64,000 nt of DNA from Labyrinthula sp. Ha (lineage: Eukaryota > Sar > Bigyra > Labyrinthulida > Labyrinthulaceae): NCBI GenBank assembly GCA_015227615.1, contig JAALGZ010000058.1:1-64000 (forward strand). The letters run 5' to 3'. The notes under the pieces are model-generated. The model ran no database searches, was not told the origin of the DNA, and saw only the letters and a program-made list of their open reading frames with translations. The translations under genes and the position numbers were made by a program. Positions 36,971-47,640 of this stretch are shown here, in pieces (position 1 is the first letter of the stretch; the number at the start of each line of letters is the position of its first letter).

Positions 36971-39717
36971 TCATCTAACTCTGAATACAAAGACATATCT
37001 GAATCACTATTTTCTCCATCACTTCCAGAAGGCAAGCTAAACTCTTCATCTTCCTTAAGGTCGAACTTAACTTTCTTTCCTTTAGCTGTTTTCTCTGGTT
37101 TAGGCTCTTCTACTTTGGAAACTTTCTTTTTTTTGCTAATATCCGGTTCATGATTCGTGTCTGTCATCGTGTCATTAACATCAACGCCAGCATCATCCAA
37201 GTCAAAATAATGCCTATTCTTTTCTTCCTGTTTTCGCTTGGATTTTCCAGATAGATTAGATTTAGTTTTAATCGTTTTCTTAAGTGCACTTTTTAGACCA
37301 AGTGAGCCACCAGAAACCATACTCATATCAGTGGACGATTCGTTGCCAGTACTATCCAGTTCAAACTCGTTTCTGGTTTCTTCATATTTTAGATTTCTTA
37401 TCCTATTTCTATTGTGTTGGGACTTTAATCTTAGTAGTGCTCGTGCCAAACGACGTTTCGCAGGTTTTGATTTAATAGGTAAGGCAGCTAACTTTGCTGT
37501 AGAAACATCTGAAATAGTAAGAATTTCATGTTTCTTCAATAATTCATAAAACGAAGAAGGAGCACCAATGTCAGCCAACTTCCTCTTCAACATATATTGT
37601 TCGTTCCTATCATTTACTTTATCTACTGGTTCTTTAATTGGAGAGCTATAATAGTTAACTCTTCTTTCTTGATTATATTCCCTTTTTCCTTTTCCCGTCA
37701 AGGTTCTTTTTTTATTCCCAGACTCGTAATTAAACTTAGTATATTGGTTATCACTTCCATATCTTCTTGGCTTTGTGTCTCTGTAATCGGCTTCAACATC
37801 TTCTTCACTTACATAATCAGAATGGTTCTTCGAGGAGTTCCATTTTCTATTGGACGATACCCTTTTGTTCAGTTCACCACTTATGTCAACAAATTCAGCC
37901 TCAGAGGAGATTTCTGCTGCATCTAAATCCAGTTCTGATGACTCTGCCCTCACGCGTCTACATCGTTTGGCCTTTCTCTTGGCCTTATGAAGTTTCTTGA
38001 GTTGTTGTTTTGTAGCCTCCTTCTTTGCAGCTTTTCTTCGTTTAGCTCTTAAACCTTTTAATACCTTTAACTCTTCTTCTGTTATCTTTAAAGTGTCATC
38101 AGAATCTTCAGATTCGTCAGCAAAACTGCTTTCTGTGGACACAGGATATTGTGGCATAGAGAAGTAGGGATTATAGAAAGGAGGAATAGGTGGATATTGT
38201 ATTTGTTGCTGAGGTTGAGTTTGTGGTGCACTTTGCTCTCCACTACGTTGCTTATCTGAGTTATTGTTCAATTGAGCTGCTTGTGCTTTTTCTATATCGT
38301 TTTGACTTTGAGAAAGAGCTGGTTGAGAAGCTGCGTAGAACTGCTGAGCTTGTTGATTCATTGCATTCATCCTATGAGCTCTAATCAGGTCGTTTTCATA
38401 TTTTGATAAACCTTTGATATTTTCAAAAGCTGAGGGTTCTGAGTTCTTTTTCTTCTTCTTCTTTACTTTTAACTTCGGTTCATGAACTAGATTAAAATTA
38501 TTTTCTAAGGTTTTCCACCAAAGTTCTTCATCTTCATCAGTTTTTTCAGTAGCCAAAGTATTTGCTGAGGAGACAGAAGCTAAAGATTGTCGTCGAGTAA
38601 GTTTTTTCTTTATAGTGTCCAAAGCTTTTGAACCCATGCTGTTTCTTTTCTTATTCTTTTTTTTAACAACGGGTATTTCTTCAAAGCTTTGCTCTTCTGG
38701 AGCAGAAAAAGCCTCTTCTTTAGCTGCTTCATTCTCCTGTTTTTCAACTGGGTTTGGTTTAGGAGGTTTTTTCAATTCAGATTTATTCTTTTCCCTTTTT
38801 TTAGGAGTTTCCTTTTCTATAATTGGATCTTCTTCTTTTTCTGTTGTTGGTTCATCATAGAGATCATCTTTTAGATCTTCCAGTGCGTTCTCTTCTTCGA
38901 GTTTCTTGTCCAAGTCATCTTCGAAATCAAGCTTATCCTTCTTACTCTTTTTCTTCTTCCTTTCCCCTTTATCCTTTTTCTTTGATTTCTTAGATTTTTT
39001 TGATTTCTTTTCTTCTACTATATCCATATCTTCAAGTTCTTCTTCTTCCTCCATGTCAATATCATCTTCTACATCTCTTTTCTTCTTGTCTTTTTTACCC
39101 TTCTTAGATTTCCCTCCTTTTTTCTTCTTAGACTTTTTACCTTTTTTAGAGCTTTTACCCTCCTCCTCTTCTTCTGCAGCATCTTCATCATCACTAAATA
39201 TGTCTAAGTCTTTTCCTTTTCCTTTTCCTTTCTTCTTTTTTTCCTTCTCCTTCTTGGGTTTCTTTTCTTTTTTCGACTTCTTTTCTTTCTTCTTTTTTTT
39301 TGGTTTGTCCTCCTTTTCTTCTTCCATATCCATATTATTTCTTTCTTCTTCCCTTTGTTTATCTACCTCACTTTCAACAGGTTCTGTATCTTTGAAAATC
39401 CTCAACAATTTCTTTCTATCTGCTGGTAGAAAAACTCCTATCTGTTCTAGCCTGCCTTCATCCAAGTCCTTTGCTTGTTTAACTGTATACACTGAACCTC
39501 TTATAAAAGCTCTTCTATGTCGAACAAGGCCATTTGAGTCCAAGGTTTTTACAAAATGTTTATGAGCAGGGTCGTCAGCATATGGGTTGTCATCGCTTCC
39601 AACAGGCCCTCCTCCTCCACCTCTTGGTCCAGCATCATTTTCTTGTTCATCTTCTCCACCTGGTGCTAAATCACTATCAAATGATGATTTCCTTTTCTTC
39701 TTTCCGAACCAACCCAT
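36967..39717 (-). CDS. Lys/Glu-rich protein with two SAM-like domains, 916 aa
   Basis: Single-exon 916-codon frame, the longest in the window. Residues 54-109 (HFVKTLDSNGLVRHRRAFIRG through LEQIGVFLPADRKKLLRIF) and 715-767 (SFYELLKKHEILTISDVSTA through AKRRLARALLRL) have the five-helix pattern of SAM domains, which mediate protein or RNA binding. I infer this from pattern, not from a search. Between them lie long runs of Lys with Glu/Asp (about residues 125-320), a Gln/Pro/Tyr-rich segment (about 480-540) and Arg/Lys patches suited to nuclear import. The start MGWFGKKKRK leaves Gly at position 2, but this is not a good myristoylation site. A scaffold in the nucleus or nucleolus is plausible. 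It converges on the aldo/keto reductase and shares four bases with it at the stop codons. Confidence 0.85.
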   Translation of the reverse strand: MGWFGKKKRKSSFDSDLAPGGEDEQENDAGPRGGGGGPVGSDDNPYADDPAHKHFVKTLDSNGLVRHRRAFIRGSVYTVKQAKDLDEGRLEQIGVFLPADRKKLLRIFKDTEPVESEVDKQREEERNNMDMEEEKEDKPKKKKKEKKSKKEKKPKKEKEKKKKGKGKGKDLDIFSDDEDAAEEEEEGKSSKKGKKSKKKKGGKSKKGKKDKKKRDVEDDIDMEEEEELEDMDIVEEKKSKKSKKSKKKDKGERKKKKSKKDKLDFEDDLDKKLEEENALEDLKDDLYDEPTTEKEEDPIIEKETPKKREKNKSELKKPPKPNPVEKQENEAAKEEAFSAPEEQSFEEIPVVKKKNKKRNSMGSKALDTIKKKLTRRQSLASVSSANTLATEKTDEDEELWWKTLENNFNLVHEPKLKVKKKKKKNSEPSAFENIKGLSKYENDLIRAHRMNAMNQQAQQFYAASQPALSQSQNDIEKAQAAQLNNNSDKQRSGEQSAPQTQPQQQIQYPPIPPFYNPYFSMPQYPVSTESSFADESEDSDDTLKITEEELKVLKGLRAKRRKAAKKEATKQQLKKLHKAKRKAKRCRRVRAESSELDLDAAEISSEAEFVDISGELNKRVSSNRKWNSSKNHSDYVSEEDVEADYRDTKPRRYGSDNQYTKFNYESGNKKRTLTGKGKREYNQERRVNYYSSPIKEPVDKVNDRNEQYMLKRKLADIGAPSSFYELLKKHEILTISDVSTAKLAALPIKSKPAKRRLARALLRLKSQHNRNRIRNLKYEETRNEFELDSTGNESSTDMSMVSGGSLGLKSALKKTIKTKSNLSGKSKRKQEEKNRHYFDLDDAGVDVNDTMTDTNHEPDISKKKKVSKVEEPKPEKTAKGKKVKFDLKEDEEFSLPSGSDGENSDSDMSLYSELDD

Positions 39718-39814
39718 GTTGTCTACCTATTCAATAATTCGAAGTTTTTCTTTTTTGAGAGCTTCTCTCTACCGAATAATGCAGTGAAACTCAAGATGTC
39801 GGTACAGGATTGTG

Positions 39815-39826
39815 TTTGCCCAAAAT
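39815..39826. promoter_or_regulatory. TTTGCCCAAAAT motif upstream of the 916-aa gene
   Basis: TTTGCCCAAAAT on the plus strand, 98-109 nt upstream of the minus-strand start at 39717. It is identical over 12 bases to the motif at 46495-46506 before the DUF445 gene. Confidence 0.5.
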
Positions 39827-42599
39827 ATTATTGCCACATTCTTCCTGTTAAACAAAAGAGAAAAAAACCATGTTCTCAAAGTGGAAATAAGTGCTTATTG
39901 TAAACCATGTTGGATACTTCTAAAGATCATATTTTAAATGCTTAATATTGAAGAATGGAAAGTTAAATAATAATTTTCAGTTATTATACTCTTCTTCAGA
40001 ACTTTGCATCTATCAAGTAATAATAGCCAGTTTCTATTTAAACTTTTAGATATTCCAACCGATAAAGCAAGGTAATTCTGGGAAAAACAATAGACATAAG
40101 GGCATTCCTAATGTAGACAAACTTAATTAACAGATCCAAATGATGTAGTTGTATTTTACATTTAGACACCAGTTCTCCCTGTTTCCAAAATAAAAAGATT
40201 TCCACTAACTATTATTATTACACTTGAGTCAATAGGCTACCATAAAATCCTATCTTCTGCTCTTACTGGTACCTATCTATACTTTTAATCCATCATTATT
40301 TTCATTTATTACTTCTATGTTCTTATGTTAGGATATATATCGTTGCGGATCTGTGCAGCAGGAGCAGGAACTTAGACTTGTTAAGAACACAATACAGCTT
40401 TAAAGGTTGACACTGTTCTTTGTGTGGACGCATATACCTAGTTCAACTCAATTTTCTGAATGCTAAATGATTATAATTTGCTCTCTTTGTTTTTTTAGAG
40501 TTACCTGATATCTTAGGCCACTAATTGTTCAGAGATGGACGTTGATTTTTGGCTCCAGTTTCTTTCGTCGATGAGTTATCTACTATACTTCTCTTCACTC
40601 ACTTTAGGTTTAGGACGTTGGAAGAAAATAAATAAACTACAAAATCTATAAATTTACCTTCTATTCTTGAGAGTCAATAACGTACGATAATCTAATTCAT
40701 TTATCTATATTTTAACTTCATTGAATATAGTATAATGCTTGGGAAAAGTGTTCCAGAGTGAATTTTGTTCATTACCTTAGATCTGAATATAAGCTACTGC
40801 ACATGAACAATTAAGAATTCCTCCAAGTTATCCTATTAAGATTTATGTTATCTTCCATGAAGCATTTTGCTATACTATTTGCCTTAAGAAAATACTTTGC
40901 TACAACCTTCTAATCCTATGTAGACTGCTGTTATAAAGGAGTATCTTGAGTATTACTGCTTAACACCCTAGCCATAGTTAAGCGTATTGATGGTTAGAAT
41001 TTAACTTGAGCCTGGGCTGTTTTATAGGGGTCTTTATGAAATATTATGTTACCTTTTTTTACGCTTGGAATTCCACGGTAAGTCTTCCGAGAGGATGCGC
41101 TTCAAGCAATACCAGATTAGGCTTCGAAAATAGTATGCTGCACCCGCAGAACCCAAGATCCAATTAGACACGGCTACTCAAAGAAGAAAATTTGAACTTA
41201 TAGTGCTCTACTTTAAAGATAATGAATTCCTTGGTGGTTTGACTTGATTTGTAACTAGGCTATTCTTGCTTAGTTTAATCACCTTCCCTTAGATGGGACT
41301 GGCAAGGTGCATTCTTTGCTCATAACACAGCAATATTTCTTTCTCTATTATAGTACCTCAACCAGTACTGGTAGCAAGGCTTGTCTGTTTATAATAGTGA
41401 TATTTTTTGGCTCCTGGATATGTTGAGACCAGAGAGTTTGGAGGAACCGGTGAAAACCAAAGGGATTTCCATTTTATGCTATGGCGTCTCTACGGTCATA
41501 AGAACAGTTCCCTTTCATTAAAATAACACTAAAGTTGCCTTCTTAGCATCAAGTCGAATCTGTTCAGCTATATTGATTTAATTGTGCGGAAAAAATTCAG
41601 AAACTATATAGGAACCCAAATCTTCTCATTTACCAAGTTTCAGCGGTTATTCCACGGTTTTCGTATTTACAAGCTCAATTCCAGCAATTATCGTTTGTTC
41701 GACGGACAATTTTAAAAATATGGCTTCTGAGATACTTTGGTTCCGCCGGTCTAGAATATTTTTTGTGGACAATTTCCGTATTGTGTTCACTAAATAGAAG
41801 TAATCGCTTCAAGATATGTTTTCAATATAAATTGGTTATGGAAAATTTCTACAAGGTTTAAAAGATCAAAATGATATAAATAAAATATAAAATTGAATTA
41901 AATGATTTATACTTCCTCATTTACTGTAAATTCCTGAATATGATTAATTGTTTAAATTTTTTCCTCTCAAACAGTCATATTTAAACCTTCTAGCAACATC
42001 CGGCTACGATACGAGTATTGCGAGTGCTATACACCTCACACTTCACATCATTTGACACACTACTCATGTGGAGATGTTCCACAAAGAGATATTCCTTTTT
42101 ATTATGATAATTTTAATGGTTCAGTGTTTCTGTCTCATGGGGTGATTTTTGGTCGCTCCCAACTTCAAAAAAGTAATTTGGTACTAGGGTCCACTTTGGT
42201 TTTTTTATTGAGATTCTCAGAATTTTTCGGTTATCGCTCAAGGTGACTGTCATATTTCTCAGTCATGGTTAGTCGTCATGACAATTGCCCAAACTTGGTC
42301 CAAATCTCAGTAAAGCATCACGCTACCCCCAACTTGTTAAATCAACTCCTAATCAATGGCCATTGATGGTCGGACATTTTGATTTTATTTTTACAAAGTA
42401 GGTTTTTGGACTGTCTTCCGAGTTGTAATTAAGTGCTACCAGAAGAAGTTGAAATTAACAAATCAAAATGGTGATGAAGATGTTAAGGCATTAACTGGGC
42501 TATTCAGTCGCACTTTATCGCGAGTGTTCTCCTGTTACTCACCATTTACTGATACCTATCATTTGTCCTATGTGACTTGTTGACATCTACTGAAATAAT

Positions 42600-44100
42600 A
42601 AATGGTGTTTTCAGTGACCGTATCTCTATTAGATGTTAAGATATTAATGATTTCACAATTTTCACTATAGATAATTACAATCCAAGCCACACCAAATAAA
42701 ATAATCGAGATCACGGAGGGATCAAGATTGGGTTCCAGTTTGGGTGAGATAAAGATTTAGGTAAGTTCCAGTGCTGCCCTTTCCAGGTTATTGATGTTAT
42801 TTACACGCGTGAACCAGATATTGGTCTTATTTGAGTTGCTAGTTATTTTTTCCTGTTTTTGCTGACTTTAATATATAGTCATTTCGCTATTGATGTTTAG
42901 AAGGTGTTTCTTGGGTTAAGATGATGTATGTTGAGTTTAAAGGAATGGGAAATGTTGTTTGTTGAGCTTATTGTTTTGATTTTCAATGTGTTGAGTAATT
43001 TATGTAGAATGTTCTTAATCACTTTTTCTGCACCTTTGCTATGCTGCATGAGCTCTGTTCGACCTTTGTAGAAAGCTGACATTATGGATATTTCCCTGGG
43101 ACAGGTTGAGTTGGGGCATGATGAATTTTGCAGTGGTTAGGTATACATCTAGGTTTCAAGGGTTCCGTTTAGTTTTTTTTTATTTTTTGGCCGGGCTATA
43201 GGTTAGCGTCATATTTCCTAAGTGGACTAAGGAACCGTAACATTCTTGTTCCAAATTTCTTGTTGTTACCTCACTTATTCGTCGTTCAATTTTATGCTGT
43301 TCTCGTTCATATTTTTCAGGGTGTCAAGAAACTCCAACGGGTTTCGGATTCTTATTCCAGATATTAACTGTACATATTACTGGTTTGTTGTTAGTATATA
43401 TCGTCTTACTCTAATTAGAGACTTAATCTCTATTGATTATAGTGAAGCCCCAGGTCTGACGAGGAGTGACCGACAGACGGAGAATAATGGATGAAGCCCC
43501 CACCTCTTCATTACTTTCCGTCCTATGTGGATAGTCTCCTGTGCTATCTGTGTTCCTACGGGTCTGTATGGGCACTCCATACTCTTTCAATGGTCTTACC
43601 GATTCACCTGATTCTACTTGCTGTAGTACTTGTCCTTGTGTTTTGTGTGCAACTTATAAATATTATCAAGGCCTTGTTCCTGTTTCTGGTGGGCGATTCC
43701 TACCTCTAAAGCTTTCCAGAAATTTGTGTACTTCCTCCAACGGTTCCTTATTCATACCTTTACCTCTTGTTGTTCTTTGCCTAGATACAATTAGCACATC
43801 TATATCGTCTTCGTTGAATCAGAACGTGAGTTTTCTATATTAAGTATGTTTTTTAGGGTTTTAAAAGTTTGTTTGAGGTAGTAGAAATATCTCGATGTTT
43901 GGGCCATCTCTTTACGCTATATAAAACTGGTATTAGAATATGTGCACTAACAAAACTCTTCTTCATTTTTAGCCCGATCTTCTTTGCCATGGACAATTTT
44001 GATATTCAACTAAGATTTCTTTTGCAATATGAATTTATTTACTCTAGCAAGTGCTTTTATTCATTGACAATGAGTTCCTTCAGCGAGATATAGGTACTGG
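42600..44100 (+). pseudogene. Eroded Ty3/gypsy pol relic (reverse transcriptase, integrase)
   Basis: One frame from 42619 to about 43080 keeps reverse transcriptase landmarks despite seven stops. They come in order: RISIRC-stop-DINDFTI (for the R-I/V-C-x-D-Y-R-x-L-N-x-x-T motif), IKIGFQFG (KTAF block), FQVIDVIYTRE, a decayed YxDD block followed by H and L spacing, and LSLKEWEMLFVELIVLIFNV (for the K-C-x-F...E-V-x-F-L-G block). In another frame CPCVLCATYKYYQG and FIPLPL...LDTI at 43630-43800 recall the integrase zinc finger and core start. TKLFFIFSPIFFAM...YSSKCF at 43950-44060 recalls the core around its second Asp. Reverse transcriptase before integrase is the gypsy order. All similarities were judged by eye. 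Confidence 0.5.
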
Positions 44101-45666
44101 GTTGCTCAGAAAACGGTTTCTCCATTTACCTCGATTGAAGGAATCATTCGTTCCAGTTACTCTTCTATCCTCTTTTTTGAGTGCCTCTCCGTACGAGAGT
44201 CTTTAGGACCGTGATGTTTTATTACATCACATCACTTCTCTTTTATTACAGTTGAACTAGATCTCTGCTCCGAAGTACCGATTGCATTATAGTATTTAAA
44301 CTTAGTTAGAATGTTATTGACATCTGTACTCGGTATGATATTCACTAAATTATACCCTTCGTCTATGAGGAACGATTTTCTTGCTACATTCATTTGTTGC
44401 ACTTGTTACATTTTTTGGTTCTGCAGTTGCTGAATTAAAGATCGTACTCGATCTCGGTGTGGTATAACACCACGTCATTTTTTTTAAGCCTTAATTACCT
44501 AAGCCCAATATTTTCAAACTAAGCAGCTCTTACTTTGGTATTTCACGTTCCTTTAAATAGAACATTCAGGCCGAATATGATTAAAGATGGAGGGTGAAGG
44601 ACCGCTTGGTGAACTTCTCTATTAAGTTTAATTTCTTTACCAAGCCAACCCTCTTCTGCAGCTTAAACCGTAAGTCTTGAATGGAGCAGAAAGACTATTC
44701 CCGCCATTATTATCGGAACTTTGTATCTAAACAGCGGCATTCAGAGGAAATGACGAGGAACACTACCGAATAATTTCCTTAAAAAAACGGCTTGGAATGA
44801 ATATTTTTCTTCAAAGCTAACTTGATCATTGTATTCAGAGCTTCAATGTTTTGAGTTGTAGTTCTGAGTTGTCTAAATACAGGCCGAAAACCAGGTAGGA
44901 TTTTTAGTCTTGGCCTCATTCTCTCCGTTATAATCTTAGTTAACGGTTTCAAAATTGATTTAAAACGTATAATAGGAAGATATCATGCAGGCTCGTTTGC
45001 TGCCCTTTACCTTGATGAGAGTGTATGATCTTTCTTTGTTTAGTTTCTTTAGTCTCTTTGACTTAAATTTTTATTTGCGAGATATTTTTGACTCATCTTA
45101 GCAACCATTTTATCTACGTAGGAAATTGTCTTTAGAAGTTCGTTTTTATTCCATTAAAGCCAGTTGCTTTGTTATTCTTGAGTGTGTTGGATACATTCAA
45201 GGCTTTCTTTGCTGTTGGAGGATGAGTTGCTAACTATCTCATTGGTGCCAGTTCAGTATCAGAGTACATCAATATCACTGTCACTTTTGGAGTTAATCAT
45301 TTGGGTTCAATTATATTTACTACTTTTACTAGTTTTCTGCAAGTATTTAAAACCCTCCTCTTATGCTAGTTAGACAAGTAATTGTCCCTATCATCTTTAT
45401 GTGCATGAGAATACGTATGTTAAGTTAAATAAACTGAAATAGCTTGAAAAGAGCTTTATAATGATATAAGTAATGTCTTCTAACTCCCAGTATTTGTTGA
45501 GATATTGAGGTTTTACGATCTGTTGTTTCCGGTGCTTATGTATTAGTAAAGATGTATTATACAAAGCTGCACCAATTGTGCGGTAATGTAATATTGTATT
45601 ATAGCTATGTAAAGTGTAAACAGTCAGTAAGGAGAGAGTCGTACACTCGACTGCTTATTTTCTGAC

Positions 45667-46284
45667 TAGGGGTGTTATTTGATAAAAATTATCAATAATT
45701 ATTTGATAATCATTTTGATTCTGATTATCAATAAAAGAATCTGCATTTTGCTTGATTATCAATAAAAGAATTTTCATTTTGATTATCAAATAATAATCAA
45801 TAATAAATAGGTCCACCTGGCCTTGGAACCAAACGGCCCAACAACATATTTTTTATTTATGCTACGCACGAAAATACGTATAAATAGACCATATAGTCCT
45901 GGAATAACCAGTAATAGAATGCAGCAGATTGATATGTTGGGTTTCTTAACGAAACATTATGCTGCGGTATAACGGTAAGGCTCCTGCTTTAGTACTACCT
46001 CAGGACAGATTTGGCAAAAAGTTTTGTTACAGTAAAATAAGCTTCCACCGTTAAGAAACTTTAGTTATATGCTCCGTTCTTAGGAGAATTCCATACGGTG
46101 GCAACATGAAATATAGCTTTTCTTGACCGCTTAGCCAAAGGCCATTTGGCCAAATTCATTATTCATTATCAATGATAATCAATAAACAATCAAAATAATT
46201 TGGGAATTATCAGAATCAATCAATAAGATAAATATTGGGAAATCTTTTATTGATAAATTATCAATAAACCAAATAACACCCCTA
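45667..46284. mobile_element. hAT-type MITE, 618 bp
   Basis: Perfect 15-bp terminal inverted repeats: TAGGGGTGTTATTTG at 45667-45681 and CAAATAACACCCCTA at 46270-46284. The flanks give an 8-bp target duplication with one mismatch, TTTCTGAC (45659-45666) and TGTCTGAC (46285-46292), as expected for hAT transposases, whose ends are also typically (T/C)AGGG. Subterminal repeats are present: GATTATCAATAAAAGAAT at 45723-45740 and again at 45754-45771, with further TTATCAATAA motifs in both orientations near both ends. There is no coding capacity, so it must have been moved by a transposase encoded elsewhere. It sits about 340 nt upstream of the DUF445 start. Confidence 0.85.
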
Positions 46285-46494
46285 TGTCTGACTATGCTAA
46301 TATTGTTTCCAGAACTTTCTGACCTTGTTAAGTCTTATTCATAGCGGTTGGGTGCACTTTGCGAATAAGTTGGAAAGCATTGTTGCTTTATTTTTTTCTT
46401 ATGTTGGATTAAGGTCACACAATTGTCCAACCAGACCTGTAACTAGCGCGCTACACTTAAAAGCCTTATGACAAACATCATTTTGTCATTTTGA

Positions 46495-46506
46495 TTTGCC
46501 CAAAAT
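46495..46506. promoter_or_regulatory. TTTGCCCAAAAT motif upstream of the DUF445 gene, distal copy
   Basis: 121-132 nt upstream of the ATG at 46627 and identical to the motif at 39815-39826. Confidence 0.5.
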
Positions 46507-46553
46507 TCAATAAATCTAAGTATTTAATCCCTATAATGATCATTCTTCCTACA

Positions 46554-46563
46554 TGCCCAAAAT
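46554..46563. promoter_or_regulatory. TGCCCAAAAT motif upstream of the DUF445 gene, proximal copy
   Basis: Second copy of the core, 64-73 nt upstream of the ATG. Together with the distal copy it makes a direct repeat of GCCCAAAATTC about 56 nt apart. Confidence 0.45.
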
Positions 46564-46626
46564 TCTCTATACAGATTTATTCTGTTTTAATATTAAAACA
46601 GATTTGCAGAAGCTGGAACATAAAAA

Positions 46627-47640
46627 ATGTCGCGAAAAAAATCATCTGACTCAACTTCATCAGATGATACCTTAACACTAAGAATAACAAAACAACTTTC
46701 AGCTCAGCAAATAAATGATACAAATGATTTTTTTGATATTGAACAACAGGAAGTAATACCTGCTACTGTGATAGGTGTATTAGATGAAAAAGAAAACGAA
46801 ATCAAGTTAAGAAGAGCAGTTACAGTTGCAGACCAAAAACTAAAAGGAAAAGCAGAAGATTATCTATCCAAGGAATCATGTGCTTCCAAATATCTGAATA
46901 AAGGTTCTATTTCAAATTTATTATCGTTTATTGTTATGATCATTGGAATTATTCTGTTCAGCATAGACGAGAATTCTGAGGCAGCAAAATACATTCTTTC
47001 CCTTGGTTTGTTTTCTTTCTCAGGTGGTTTTACAAATTTTCTAGCTATAAAAATGCTTTTTGATAAAGTTCCTTTCTTAGTTGGATCTGGAGTTATTCTT
47101 AGAGAATTCAAGTCAATAAGAAAAGCAATAAAACAAGTTATTATGGAAATGTTTTTTGATAAAGAGTTTTTAGAAGAATATTTATCAGTAAGAGCACAAG
47201 AATTAGTTAGAAAAGTAGATATTAAGGGTATGATAGAAGTTGCTTTAAGTGATCCGCAAGTTGAAAAACTTCTTATTCAAAAACTTAGAGCAAACGCAAA
47301 AGGAAATAAAATAGGAAACAAGTTTATAAAAGGACTTTTAAAAGTCCAAAAAGCAGAAAATGTTGTTAAAATATTTAAACCTATTTTAGGAAAAATGGCC
47401 GGAGAAATAGTTCCAGCTATTATTGAAAATGTTGAGTTTAATCAACTATTTGACTTAGACCTGGTTGAAAAAGAAGTTGATAAACTTTTGACTGAAAAGT
47501 TAGATTTACTTACACCAGAATTAGTAAAAAGATTGTTGGAAAGGTTAATAAGAGAACATTTAGGTTGGTTAGTTGTATGGGGAAACGTTTTTGGTGGTTT
47601 AATAGGAGTTATATCACAAGCAGTTGGTTTTGGTCCTTAA
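46627..47640 (+). CDS. DUF445 family membrane protein, 337 aa
   Basis: ATG in AAAAAATGTCG, one exon. Residues 1-90 form a hydrophilic, Ser/Lys-rich cytosolic head. Two membrane segments follow (about 97-113 and 121-143). The DUF445 signature GGFTNFLAIKMLF (133-145) leads into FLVGSGVILREFKSIRKAI. The long helical middle carries repeated DIKGMIEVALSDP- and VEFNQLFDLDLVEKEV-like segments, and the C-terminus HLGWLVVWGNVFGGLIGVIS is the family's typical last membrane segment. DUF445 proteins occur in bacteria and in many algae and protists; their biochemical role is unknown. Its TAA shares bases with the stop of the minus-strand cytochrome b561 gene. Confidence 0.9.
   Translation: MSRKKSSDSTSSDDTLTLRITKQLSAQQINDTNDFFDIEQQEVIPATVIGVLDEKENEIKLRRAVTVADQKLKGKAEDYLSKESCASKYLNKGSISNLLSFIVMIIGIILFSIDENSEAAKYILSLGLFSFSGGFTNFLAIKMLFDKVPFLVGSGVILREFKSIRKAIKQVIMEMFFDKEFLEEYLSVRAQELVRKVDIKGMIEVALSDPQVEKLLIQKLRANAKGNKIGNKFIKGLLKVQKAENVVKIFKPILGKMAGEIVPAIIENVEFNQLFDLDLVEKEVDKLLTEKLDLLTPELVKRLLERLIREHLGWLVVWGNVFGGLIGVISQAVGFGP

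Larger units (their letters stand above)
39827..46494. other. Gap of 6.7 kb with transposon debris
   Basis: No intact gene. The central part (42.6-44.1 kb) holds an eroded Ty3/gypsy polymerase region, and 45667-46284 is a hAT-type MITE; both are listed separately. From about 39830 to 42500 and 44100 to 45650 only short chance frames were seen, in T-rich sequence that may include the rest of the gypsy element. No LTR pair was recognised. Confidence 0.5.

Noticed and set aside
38906-39565. 219-codon plus-strand Ser/Phe-rich frame
   Set aside because: Antisense shadow of the Lys/Glu-rich region of the 916-aa gene; the Phe/Ser runs are the complement of AAG/GAA codons.
45950-46020. tRNA-like D-arm string inside the MITE (GGTATAACGGTAAGG)
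   Set aside because: No matching T-arm or acceptor stem; not a tRNA gene.
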